In this document: piece by piece, positions 23,902-32,346 of the stretch
Layout: every line of letters begins with the position of its first letter
How positions within the stretch are numbered: position 1 is the stretch's first letter
NCBI GenBank assembly: GCA_031271965.1
Contig: JAISUS010000022.1
Coordinates: forward strand, 62,001 to 126,000
Reading direction: 5' to 3'
From: Prevotella sp.
GTDB taxonomy: Bacteria > Bacteroidota > Bacteroidia > Bacteroidales > Dysgonomonadaceae
Length of the DNA: 64,000 nucleotides
Translations under genes and position numbers: made by a program
The notes under the pieces: generated by a model
Told to the model about the DNA's origin: nothing
Database searches by the model: none
Seen by the model: the letters and a program-made list of their open reading frames with translations, nothing else

Positions 23902-25479
23902 ATGGAAGATTTTTCGATCAGCACAATAGATTTGATAATTGTAATCCTATATGTAATATTTATAATATGGTGGGGACTTAAAAACGGTAAAAGTTCAGAT
24001 TCTCAATCATATTTTCTGGCAGGACGCTCAATGCCATGGTGGATTGTCGGACTTTCACTATTTGCAGCCAGCATATCCAGCACCACATTAATAGGCCAGT
24101 CGGGAGATGCATATGACACCGGATTAGCTGTTTTCAATTACAATCTCACAGGCATAGTCGTTATGGTATTTTTTGCCGTATTCTTACTCCCCCTTTATAT
24201 ACGATCGAAAGTGTTCACAATACCTGAGTTCCTCGAAAAACGCTTCGACAAACGGTCTCGCTTCTACTTTTCGGCAATATGCATCATCGGCAATATATTT
24301 CTCGATGCAGCAGGCGCATTATATGCAGCAGCATTGATTATAAAACTCATATATCCGGCAGCCGACCTACAACTTATTATAATCATATTCGCAGGCATAG
24401 CCGCTTCATACACTATACCGGGAGGGCTATCGTCTGTTATAAAGACAGAACTAATTCAGGCCATAATACTTATCATTGGCTCCATTATTCTTACAATTTT
24501 CTGCTTCCAAAAAGGAGGGGACTACTTTATAGACCTTTACAACAACGGAGACATCCTCGCTAAACTTATACGCCCATTAGACGACCCTGCAACTCCATGG
24601 CTCGGATTAATAGTCGGTATGCCAATATTAGGAATTTATTTCTGGGCAAATAACCAAACTATGGTACAACGCGTTTTGAGTGCAAAAAATATTGACGAGG
24701 GACGTAAGGGCGTCATGCTTAATGGATTCCTTACTATGCTTACCTTATTCATTATCGCTATACCCGGACTGATAGCGCGTGGATTATTTCCGGGACTGGA
24801 CCGCCCCGACATGGTTTACCCAACAATGATAATCAACCTGATGCCGATAGGCCTTCTTGCTATCATACTAGCAGCATTATTATCTGCGCTAACCTCAGCC
24901 TTAAGCGCCATATTAAACTCTACGTCCACCTTATTTACAATGGACTTTTATTGTCACTTCGACAAAAAAGCAGACTCAAAGAAGTTGGTAAGAGTAGGAA
25001 AAATAGCATCCTTAGCAATCATCATCATAGCAGCACTATGGGCCCCTCAAATCGGGAAATTCGGCTCATTATTAAAATATTATCAAGAGATGCTCTCTTA
25101 CATCTCCCCTCCTATCGTTGCAGCATTCCTATTAGGAATATTTAGTAAAAGAGTCAATGGGAACGGAGCATTCACAGGACTTATCAGCGGGCTGATCATA
25201 GCCATACTAATGCTTTTCTTCAGACATGAGATATTTGGCAATATACATTTTCTGCTTATAGTACCATTTCTCCTCAGCGCCAGCCTTTTGATAATGTATT
25301 TTGCGAGCTTATTTTATCCGGCTCCCGAAGATTCCAAACTGGAGAATACCACTTTCCAGAAAACAGATCTTATTGCAGAATTTAAAGACCTCAAAGAAGG
25401 TTCATGGCACAAAAGCTATTTAGGATGGGCCATCCTCCTCTTGGCACTAAGCACACTCATATGGGTTGTATTTAGCTAG
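23902..25479 (+). CDS. sodium:solute symporter (SSS family), PUL2
   Basis: This is an inner-membrane Na+-coupled carrier of 525 residues with about 14 hydrophobic helices. The SSS core is recognisable: SYFLAGRSMPWWIVGLSLFA, ASISSTTLIGQSGDAYDTG, FTIPEFLEKRFDKRSRF, and YTIPGGLSSVIKTELIQAII. ALTSALSAILNSTSTLFTMD is the helix with the conserved Ser/Thr sodium residues. I take the ATG at 23902 rather than the TTG at 23893. It is the first gene of the PUL2 transcript, 29 nt before GH130. SSS carriers in mannan loci are thought to bring mannobiose or mannosylglucose into the cytoplasm; that substrate is inferred from context. Confidence 0.92.
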   Translation: MEDFSISTIDLIIVILYVIFIIWWGLKNGKSSDSQSYFLAGRSMPWWIVGLSLFAASISSTTLIGQSGDAYDTGLAVFNYNLTGIVVMVFFAVFLLPLYIRSKVFTIPEFLEKRFDKRSRFYFSAICIIGNIFLDAAGALYAAALIIKLIYPAADLQLIIIIFAGIAASYTIPGGLSSVIKTELIQAIILIIGSIILTIFCFQKGGDYFIDLYNNGDILAKLIRPLDDPATPWLGLIVGMPILGIYFWANNQTMVQRVLSAKNIDEGRKGVMLNGFLTMLTLFIIAIPGLIARGLFPGLDRPDMVYPTMIINLMPIGLLAIILAALLSALTSALSAILNSTSTLFTMDFYCHFDKKADSKKLVRVGKIASLAIIIIAALWAPQIGKFGSLLKYYQEMLSYISPPIVAAFLLGIFSKRVNGNGAFTGLISGLIIAILMLFFRHEIFGNIHFLLIVPFLLSASLLIMYFASLFYPAPEDSKLENTTFQKTDLIAEFKDLKEGSWHKSYLGWAILLLALSTLIWVVFS

Positions 25480-25508
25480 AAAACAATTATTTTACAACAT
25501 ATAACATT

Positions 25509-26525
25509 ATGAAATTAAAAAAATTTCAGGGGAATCCCATTGTCTCTCCTAACGAAAAAAACAACTGGGAATCATTAGTAACTTGTAACCCGGGAGTGTT
25601 TTACGACAACGAAACATTCTACATGCTATATCGGGCTGCAGGCAACGACGAAGACCATGTAATAAGACTAGGACTGGCAACAAGTAAAGATGGATTCCAT
25701 TTTGAAAGAGCTTCGGACCAGCCTGTTTTCAGTCCGAGTGAAAACAATTTTGATTCAGGATGCGTAGAAGACCCCCGCATTGTCAAGTTCGATAATGAAT
25801 ACTATGTTACTTACGCTTACCGCCCTTTCCCTCCGGGACAATATTGGAAGTTTGCTCACGACGTAGTCAATGTCCCCGACTGTGGAGCAAATGCTCCGGC
25901 AGCCATAGCTAAAAATCTGGGCAACACAGGACTGGCTGTCACTACTGATTTCGTCAACTACCGGAGATTTGGACGCATTACATCGCCCGTTCTTGATGAT
26001 AGAGATGTAATTCTTTTCCCCGAAAAAATTAACGGTCAATACGTATTAATGCACCGCCCCAAACAATACATAGGTGAAAAATTCGGGGTTAAATACCCTT
26101 CCATTTGGCTAAAATTCTCTGACGACATCCTCGATTGGGAAAATAAAGAGAGTCATTTGTTACTAACGGGAATTGAAGGATCATGGGAAGAGAAAATCGG
26201 AGGGAGTACCCCTCCCCTAAAAACAGAATACGGTTGGCTAATAATTTATCACGGAGTAGAAAACGGCGGACGTGGCTATTACAGAGCAGGTGCTGTGCTT
26301 CTTGATCCGGATAACCCACTGAAAATAATATCAAAAGCTCCCGATTTCATTCTCGAACCCGAGTTCGATTACGAAATAGAAGGATACTACAGAGGCTGTG
26401 TGTTCCCTACAGGGAATGTAATAGTAGATGACATTCTTTATGTCTATTATGGGGGAGCCGACAAGTATGTAGGAGTTGCAACATGTAATATACACGAACT
26501 GATCAAAACGTTCAAAAAAGTATAA
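25509..26525 (+). CDS. GH130 beta-mannoside phosphorylase or hydrolase
   Basis: This 338-residue five-bladed beta-propeller enzyme has no signal peptide, so it is probably cytoplasmic. GH130 motifs are clear: FQGNPIVSP, VTCNPGVFYDNETFYMLYRA, GCVEDPRIVKF with the catalytic Asp at residue 88, RDVILFPEKINGQYVLMHRP, WLIIYHGV, and YYGGADKYVGVAT. Length suggests the mannooligosaccharide or short-chain subfamilies, not the longer GH130_1 type. His and Arg residues that could hold phosphate are present (MHRP, YHG), so phosphorolysis of a beta-mannoside is plausible. It directly follows the symporter, which fits intracellular breakdown of an imported disaccharide. Phosphorylase versus hydrolase is unresolved. 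Confidence 0.9.
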   Translation: MKLKKFQGNPIVSPNEKNNWESLVTCNPGVFYDNETFYMLYRAAGNDEDHVIRLGLATSKDGFHFERASDQPVFSPSENNFDSGCVEDPRIVKFDNEYYVTYAYRPFPPGQYWKFAHDVVNVPDCGANAPAAIAKNLGNTGLAVTTDFVNYRRFGRITSPVLDDRDVILFPEKINGQYVLMHRPKQYIGEKFGVKYPSIWLKFSDDILDWENKESHLLLTGIEGSWEEKIGGSTPPLKTEYGWLIIYHGVENGGRGYYRAGAVLLDPDNPLKIISKAPDFILEPEFDYEIEGYYRGCVFPTGNVIVDDILYVYYGGADKYVGVATCNIHELIKTFKKV

Positions 26526-26531
26526 CAAAAT

Positions 26532-26574
26532 AGTAGAATAAGTGAATTGTTACTCGACAATTCACTCTACTTTT
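26532..26574 (+). other. attenuator-like hairpin between GH130 and susC (PUL2)
   Basis: GTGAATTGT (26542-26550) and ACAATTCAC (26557-26565) form a perfect 9-bp stem. It is extended below a bulge by AGTAGA/TCTACT, and then TTTT follows. It sits 6 nt after the GH130 stop. The shape is that of a weak intrinsic terminator that could reduce, or be by-passed for, SusCD expression. Confidence 0.6.
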
Positions 26575-26613
26575 AACTCGTTAACAGATTTAATAATAAT
26601 AACAGCTAATAAC

Positions 26614-29600
26614 ATGAAGAAACCAAAAGTCAAAGAATGGACTAAGGATCTTCTATCCTTGCAAATTATCTTATTTTATTTTTTGTTGGGTAGTTTATCT
26701 ACGGTTAATGCAACAGCAAACCAAGATCCTATTAAAATAACGGTATCGGGCACAGTTAAAGATACAAACGGTGAACCACTCATCGGAGTATCTGTCGTAC
26801 TTAAAAATACTGCTACACATATCGGTACTATCACTGATATTGACGGGCATTACACTCTTTCTTCTGTTCCTGACAATGGAATACTGGAATTTTCCAATGT
26901 AGGAATGATCAAACAAGAGATAGCTGTCAACAACAGAAGGACTATTGATGTTGTAATGAAAGAAAACACCGTATTACTCGGTGAGACTGTCGTTATAGGC
27001 TACGGTTCGGTAAAGAAAAGTGACCTCACCGGATCTGTCGCCAGCATCAAGCCCGAAGCTATAGGAGATATCCCTGCAAACTCGGTAGAAGGACTTTTAC
27101 AAGGACGTGCTGCCGGAGTACAGGTAATCAACTCATCTCAATCGCCGGGAGCAGGCTCAACTGTCCGCATCCGGGGAAACAGCTCATTACGCGGCTCGAA
27201 CGCACCTCTGATTGTTGTAGACGGTTTTCCTCTCGGTGATGCCGGAGATCTTAAACAAATCAACACAGACGACATCGTTTCGATGGAAGTACTGAAAGAT
27301 GCTTCGGCTTCGGCTATTTACGGTTCTCGTGGAGCTAATGGTGTTATTATCGTTACTACAAGGAAAGCAAAAGAAGGAACGACTCTTGTTTCTGTAAAAC
27401 AACAGTTAACATTCTCCGAATTTTCCTCAAAACTTGATTTGTGGCGCGATCCTGTATTAATGGCTATGCTGAATAACGAAAGCCGTATCAATGGTGGCCT
27501 GCAACCTCTTTATGTAGGTGCTACAAACTCTGCCGGGGTTTACTATCCTTCAATAGAAGAATTACAAACGACATGGACTACCAACACACGATGGGACGAT
27601 CTTGTTTTCAGAAGTCCGGTTTCTGACAATACAACAATATCGGTTTCGAGTGCCAACGAAAAAACAAGTTTCAACCTTAGTGCCAATTACTATACAGACC
27701 AAGGAGTATACATCGATGATGATTACAGCAAAGGAGGTTATAACCTGAATATTAGCCACAAAATATATAATAACTTTACTGTTCGCGCTTCTAATATTTT
27801 ATATTTAGGCAACCGTAACGATAACGGAGGTCTTTCTTATTGGAGAAACCCCATCTATCCGGTATACAATCAAGACGGAACATATTATCAAACAACAGCA
27901 ACGGATTATGACCATCCGATAGCAATCAGGGAAAACCGTACAAATAAAACAAAGATGTTTGATGTTATATCATCAGGAGCTTTGGAGTGGCAAGTATTAC
28001 CAGTATTGCGTTTGACTAGCCAAATGAATTATAAATACGGAAAATCAACCAACGATCAGTATTTGCCGCAAAAATATACTCAAGTAGGAACCGAAAATAA
28101 GGGAAGAGGCATTATCGGAAATACCGAAAGTCAGAATTTTGTTTCTGAAACATTTGCAAATTATTCTCAAACATTCAGTGGCAAGCATGAAATAGGAGCA
28201 ATGGCCGGTCATTCATTCGAATGGTATCAATACCGGGATTCGTATTTGACAGCCAACGGGTTTGTAAACGAATCGTTAGGTAATGAAAATATGGGTGCAG
28301 GAGAAAAAGCCAACAATATTATATCGAATGGCCTCTCCAAAAGCAAGCTCATTTCAGGAATGGCACGCTTAAACTACACCTACGATAATAAATATCTGGC
28401 CACTATAACCTTCCGTGCCGATGGTTCATCAAAATTCGGAAAGAATAATAAATGGGCATATTTTCCTTCGGGAGCAATAAGCTGGAAAGCTCAGGAGGAA
28501 GAATTTATCAAGAAACTAAAAGTATTCGACGAATTGAAATTCCGCTTAAGCTATGGTATTTCAGGAAATCAGGGAATAAGTCCATACCAAACCCTTAGCC
28601 GCTATGGCACAACACAATATTACAATGAAGGACAATGGATGACAGCCATAGGCCCCGGCTTTGTTTCAGGATATACCGGACAAGACGGAATATGGAAAGT
28701 GTGGAGCGGCATACCTAATCCCGACTTAAAATGGGAAACAACTTCTCAGTGGGACTTTGGTATCGACATGGCATTCTTCAACAGAAGACTAAGAGCAACT
28801 TTGGACATTTATAATAAAGAAACATCCGATCTCCTTCGCGAAAGGAACCTTTCACTTTCTTCAGGATACGACCGCATGTGGGTGAACGATGGTAAAATAC
28901 AAAACCGTGGGTTTGAAGCTACTTTCGATGGAGTTATCCTAGACACCAAAGACTGGGGCGTAAACGGAACATTTATCCTCTCAATGAACCGCAACAAAGT
29001 GCTGGATCTTGGAAGCAGCATAGAGTCGGGACTACTTAAGGATGCCAGAACAGGAATGGAATATGAAGTGATCGGTAATCAAAGAGAACAATTCCGTGGG
29101 TACACAAACATCCTCGCAATCGGCCAGCCTATAAACGTATTTTATGGCTATAAAACAAACGGTATCATACAAACATTAAACGAAGGACTCGATGCCGGAC
29201 TTACCGGAGAGGATGCCATGCCCGGAGAATTCAAATATGTAAACATTTACGATGGTGATGGAACTACCGGAGTCATCAATGAGAATGATAAATGCATCAT
29301 CGGCAATCCAAACCCTGATTTTACAGCGAGTTTAAACCTCGCTTTACGCTGGAAAAAAATTGATGCGAGTATATTTCTCAATGGTGTATTCGGAAATGAC
29401 GTACTGAATACGAAAACATTTGGAGACCCACATAACGCAGCATTCCGCTGGACACAAGACAACCCGACCAATAAATATCCGAGCCTTCGCGATGGCCGCC
29501 AAACCCGATTCTCTGATTATTGGATCGAAGACGGATCATTTGTCAGAATACAGAACGTTAGCCTTGGATACACTTTCGACCTGCCAAAGAAAAAGGTCTT

Positions 29601-29754
29601 TGTCTCTAAAATTCGCTTATATATGAATGCATCCAATCTATATACTTTCACAAAATTCGACGGCTACGATCCCGAAGTCGACCAAATGGGTATATATACA
29701 GGAGGATACCCTCGCCTTAGAAAATGGACTGTAGGTATTGACGTAACATTCTAA
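26614..29754 (+). CDS. SusC/RagA-family TonB-linked outer-membrane transporter (PUL2)
   Basis: This is a 1046-residue SusC importer for the PUL2 glycan. I start it at 26614 (MKKPKVKEW). The open frame extends back to a GTG at 26542, but that stretch lies inside the GH130-susC hairpin and has no signal-peptide character. After the signal segment comes a regulatory-like domain (VSGTVKDTNGEPLIGVSVVL). The plug has YGSVKKSDLTGSVASIK, TVRIRGNSSLRGSNAPLIVV and YGSRGANGVIIVTT. A barrel ends WTVGIDVTF. SusD follows after 11 nt. It shares only the usual family resemblance with the PUL1 SusC, not a recent duplication. Confidence 0.96.
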   Translation: MKKPKVKEWTKDLLSLQIILFYFLLGSLSTVNATANQDPIKITVSGTVKDTNGEPLIGVSVVLKNTATHIGTITDIDGHYTLSSVPDNGILEFSNVGMIKQEIAVNNRRTIDVVMKENTVLLGETVVIGYGSVKKSDLTGSVASIKPEAIGDIPANSVEGLLQGRAAGVQVINSSQSPGAGSTVRIRGNSSLRGSNAPLIVVDGFPLGDAGDLKQINTDDIVSMEVLKDASASAIYGSRGANGVIIVTTRKAKEGTTLVSVKQQLTFSEFSSKLDLWRDPVLMAMLNNESRINGGLQPLYVGATNSAGVYYPSIEELQTTWTTNTRWDDLVFRSPVSDNTTISVSSANEKTSFNLSANYYTDQGVYIDDDYSKGGYNLNISHKIYNNFTVRASNILYLGNRNDNGGLSYWRNPIYPVYNQDGTYYQTTATDYDHPIAIRENRTNKTKMFDVISSGALEWQVLPVLRLTSQMNYKYGKSTNDQYLPQKYTQVGTENKGRGIIGNTESQNFVSETFANYSQTFSGKHEIGAMAGHSFEWYQYRDSYLTANGFVNESLGNENMGAGEKANNIISNGLSKSKLISGMARLNYTYDNKYLATITFRADGSSKFGKNNKWAYFPSGAISWKAQEEEFIKKLKVFDELKFRLSYGISGNQGISPYQTLSRYGTTQYYNEGQWMTAIGPGFVSGYTGQDGIWKVWSGIPNPDLKWETTSQWDFGIDMAFFNRRLRATLDIYNKETSDLLRERNLSLSSGYDRMWVNDGKIQNRGFEATFDGVILDTKDWGVNGTFILSMNRNKVLDLGSSIESGLLKDARTGMEYEVIGNQREQFRGYTNILAIGQPINVFYGYKTNGIIQTLNEGLDAGLTGEDAMPGEFKYVNIYDGDGTTGVINENDKCIIGNPNPDFTASLNLALRWKKIDASIFLNGVFGNDVLNTKTFGDPHNAAFRWTQDNPTNKYPSLRDGRQTRFSDYWIEDGSFVRIQNVSLGYTFDLPKKKVFVSKIRLYMNASNLYTFTKFDGYDPEVDQMGIYTGGYPRLRKWTVGIDVTF

Positions 29755-29765
29755 AATAAACAATC

Positions 29766-31304
29766 ATGAAAACCAAAATATATTTTTTAATATTGATTTG
29801 TAGTGTTCTGGGTTTCACTGCTTGTAACCTGGACGAAGAACCTTACGGATTCTATTCGGAAGATAATTTCTACAAAACAGAAGGTGATGCCAAAGCGGCA
29901 ATCAACTATGCTTATGCAACACTTACATATATCGAATACTCCCGTGCTCTTTTCTTTATTGGCGATATGCCAACCGAAATAATCACTACTAAAGGAGATG
30001 CTTCTGTCGACAATCGGGCATTGAACACATGGAGAATCGACAATTTTGATACGAATTCTACATTAGTCAACTTCTTTAAATATTCGTACATTGCAATAAA
30101 CAGGGCGAATGCAGTAATAAAAAAGATGCCGGATACAAATATCGACCAATCACTGAAAGATCAGTATTTAGGAGAAGCTTACTTTTTGCGCGCATATAAC
30201 TACTTCTGTCTTTCACGCAATTTCGGTTTGGTTCCTATGCACTACGGAGTGGTAGAAACTCTGGCTCAAACTGCTGCCCCTTTGGCTAAAGATATGGATG
30301 AAATTTATGATCTGATGATCGACGATTGTAAAAAAGCAGAAGAATTGCTGCCGGTATATACAACTCCAATAATGGGCCGTACCGACCGTGCAGGTGCACA
30401 AGCATTATTGGCTAAAATATATCTATATGCGGCATCTGCAAAGAAAAACAATGTTCCTCTGTATAAGGACATGACTAAAGAGGTGAATACAATGTACGAA
30501 GAAGCTGCAAAATATGCGGGAAGAGTGATGGGACTGGATACTAATTATCCGCAAAGCACGTATGGATTTGAGAACGATATACTTAAGATATACGACGTTG
30601 AAAATTTTGCTGGAAAAGAAAATATTTTCCTTATGTCTATGGACAGAACGGGCGAATCGGAAGGACAATACTCTAAAATATCAAAAATGTTCCTGCCTTA
30701 TATAGACGGTGCCACTATCTGGCTCAAACAAGGAGATACAAACACATACATCAAATCGCACGACGGCTGGGGTGAATATCGTACCGAAATAGATTTCTAC
30801 AATAGTTTTGCCAATGATGACAAACGCAAGACATATCTGATTGTAGATAAAATATATAATCAAAACGGCACATTGAATGTAGAATGGAAAGCTGATGGTT
30901 CGGGTAAAATACCTTATCCTTTCAGCCGCAAATACATCGATCCTAACTTTGACGGAGATAAGACTAGTACCCGCCCGTTCCTTATCCGTTATACGGATAT
31001 AGCGATGGTATACGCCGAAGCGGCAGGACCGACAACAGCGGCATATAGCGTAATAAACTTTATACGCAATCGTGCAGGATTGGGCTCTTTAGCTCCGAAC
31101 TTATCTGTAGATGCTTTTAGAGAAAAGGTATACGAAGAACGTAAATTTGAGTTCGCATTCGAAGGCGACCGTATGTACGACATCCGCCGCTGGGGTAGAA
31201 TCGGTGATATAAAAGAGGTAAAAGATGCAGGATTGAGTGAAAGCCAATACACTTTTTACCCAATACCACAGTCTGAAATAAATTTGAATCCAAGTTTAAG
31301 GTAA
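29766..31304 (+). CDS. SusD/RagB-family nutrient-binding lipoprotein (PUL2)
   Basis: This is a 512-residue surface glycan-binding lid of the PUL2 SusC. The lipobox is GFTACNLDEEP, with acidic residues after the cysteine. SusD features include AAINYAYATLTYIEYSRALF, FKYSYIAINRANAVIKKMPD, YLGEAYFLRAYNYFCLSRNF, and RAGAQALLAKIYLYAASA. The C-terminal block has YTDIAMVYAEAAG, VINFIRNRAGLGSL, REKVYEERKFEFAFEGDR, YDIRRWGRI and TFYPIPQSEINLNPSL. It appears intact. The next lipoprotein begins after 18 nt, completing an uptake trio SusC-SusD-SGBP. Confidence 0.96.
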   Translation: MKTKIYFLILICSVLGFTACNLDEEPYGFYSEDNFYKTEGDAKAAINYAYATLTYIEYSRALFFIGDMPTEIITTKGDASVDNRALNTWRIDNFDTNSTLVNFFKYSYIAINRANAVIKKMPDTNIDQSLKDQYLGEAYFLRAYNYFCLSRNFGLVPMHYGVVETLAQTAAPLAKDMDEIYDLMIDDCKKAEELLPVYTTPIMGRTDRAGAQALLAKIYLYAASAKKNNVPLYKDMTKEVNTMYEEAAKYAGRVMGLDTNYPQSTYGFENDILKIYDVENFAGKENIFLMSMDRTGESEGQYSKISKMFLPYIDGATIWLKQGDTNTYIKSHDGWGEYRTEIDFYNSFANDDKRKTYLIVDKIYNQNGTLNVEWKADGSGKIPYPFSRKYIDPNFDGDKTSTRPFLIRYTDIAMVYAEAAGPTTAAYSVINFIRNRAGLGSLAPNLSVDAFREKVYEERKFEFAFEGDRMYDIRRWGRIGDIKEVKDAGLSESQYTFYPIPQSEINLNPSLR

Positions 31305-31322
31305 CTTTAAATACAGAAAATT

Positions 31323-32288
31323 ATGAACAAAATATTGAAATATAGTTTATTCATCCTCTGTTTTATTATTTCACAATCATGTGTAAAAGACATGCAAGAT
31401 GACCTGAATGATGGAGGATGGAACCATGAGAGATCATTAATCAGCCTGAAATTTAAAAATCAAGTAGGACAAGCAGAGATTGAGAGAGTGGACGGCACTA
31501 CCGGAGAAGTAACAATAACACTGAATGTTGGCGCAATAACTGACCTGTCCAAGGTTGAAATAGAAAGCTTGCAATTGTCTTATCAGGCTAAATCAAGTGT
31601 AAATATAGGAGGAATGGTGGACTTTAGTAACGCAGATAGAAAAGCTACCATTACCATTACTTCGGCCTTAGGAGAAAGTCGTGATTATACAATATATGCT
31701 TCTGAGTTCCGCGAAACAATAGAAGGGCAATGGGCTATTAACAATCTGGTAGTATATGGTGGAACAGGACCCGAATATGGTGGAGGAGCTGTACTTCCTT
31801 TGCAGGAAAAGTCATGGTGTTGGTACGATGAATATGCTCCGAAAACAGAATGCGATAATATTCTTACTTTTACAATGGATCAGATAACTGATGATGGAAA
31901 TACATCGGGAGTATGCGTAAATAATGCAGGAGCTGACGGTAAATATGCAAACTTCATTTTTCAAGGTTCTATGAACAAAGACAATCCGGGAGTAGATTTA
32001 GACCTAAAACGTTTCTATCGCCAGATACCTGAGGGAGAAAGCCGTTGGACACGCAATTACAGTTTAGGTACAATTTCATTTACAGACAAAGACGGAAAAG
32101 TAACAACGGGTACGCTGGAAAACCCCGGAACCTATGATCTTGGTAATGGAAAATCCGTAACAATACCGAACAATGCATTTTCATTTGCTTTAAGCGGTGT
32201 TGATGACTGGACAAACATTTATAGTGACTTTGATAAGTTTGCTAAAAAACCAAGAAAATACTATATAATGGTAACTAAGCAGAATTAA
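31323..32288 (+). CDS. surface glycan-binding lipoprotein candidate (SusE-position, DUF5018-like)
   Basis: This is a 321-residue lipoprotein (lipobox SQSCVKDMQDDLND, strongly acidic after Cys). The N-terminal half contains an Ig-like module (SLISLKFKNQVGQAEIE, TGEVTITLNVGAITDLSKVE, ATITITSALGESRDYTIYAS). This resembles the DUF5018/SusE N-terminal domain. The C-terminal part is aromatic-rich (KSWCWYDEYAPKTECDN, GESRWTRNYSLG, DDWTNIYSDF), suitable for stacking on sugars. Its place right after SusD is the classic position of a surface glycan-binding protein. The family name is tentative. No catalytic signature is visible. Confidence 0.72.
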   Translation: MNKILKYSLFILCFIISQSCVKDMQDDLNDGGWNHERSLISLKFKNQVGQAEIERVDGTTGEVTITLNVGAITDLSKVEIESLQLSYQAKSSVNIGGMVDFSNADRKATITITSALGESRDYTIYASEFRETIEGQWAINNLVVYGGTGPEYGGGAVLPLQEKSWCWYDEYAPKTECDNILTFTMDQITDDGNTSGVCVNNAGADGKYANFIFQGSMNKDNPGVDLDLKRFYRQIPEGESRWTRNYSLGTISFTDKDGKVTTGTLENPGTYDLGNGKSVTIPNNAFSFALSGVDDWTNIYSDFDKFAKKPRKYYIMVTKQN

Positions 32289-32296
32289 AATTTCTT

Positions 32297-32331
32297 TTGA
32301 GCAGGTGAATCACCTGATTTCATCTGCTCAA
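32297..32331 (+). other. hairpin between the glycan-binding protein gene and the hydrolase genes
   Basis: TTGAGCAG (32297-32304) pairs with CTGCTCAA (32324-32331). An alternative perfect stem CAGGTG/CACCTG (32302-32316) overlaps its left arm, so two structures can compete. No T-run follows. This marks the change from uptake genes to enzyme genes. Confidence 0.6.
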
Positions 32332-32346
32332 TAAAATATACAATGA

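Noticed and set aside
24279..24563. 94-codon frame inside the symporter gene
   Set aside because: It is a His/Arg/Tyr-rich shadow frame of the real symporter sequence.
26542..26613. GTG start giving a 24-residue longer SusC
   Set aside because: The extension is inside the GH130-susC hairpin and does not look like a signal peptide; the ATG at 26614 gives a normal SusC.
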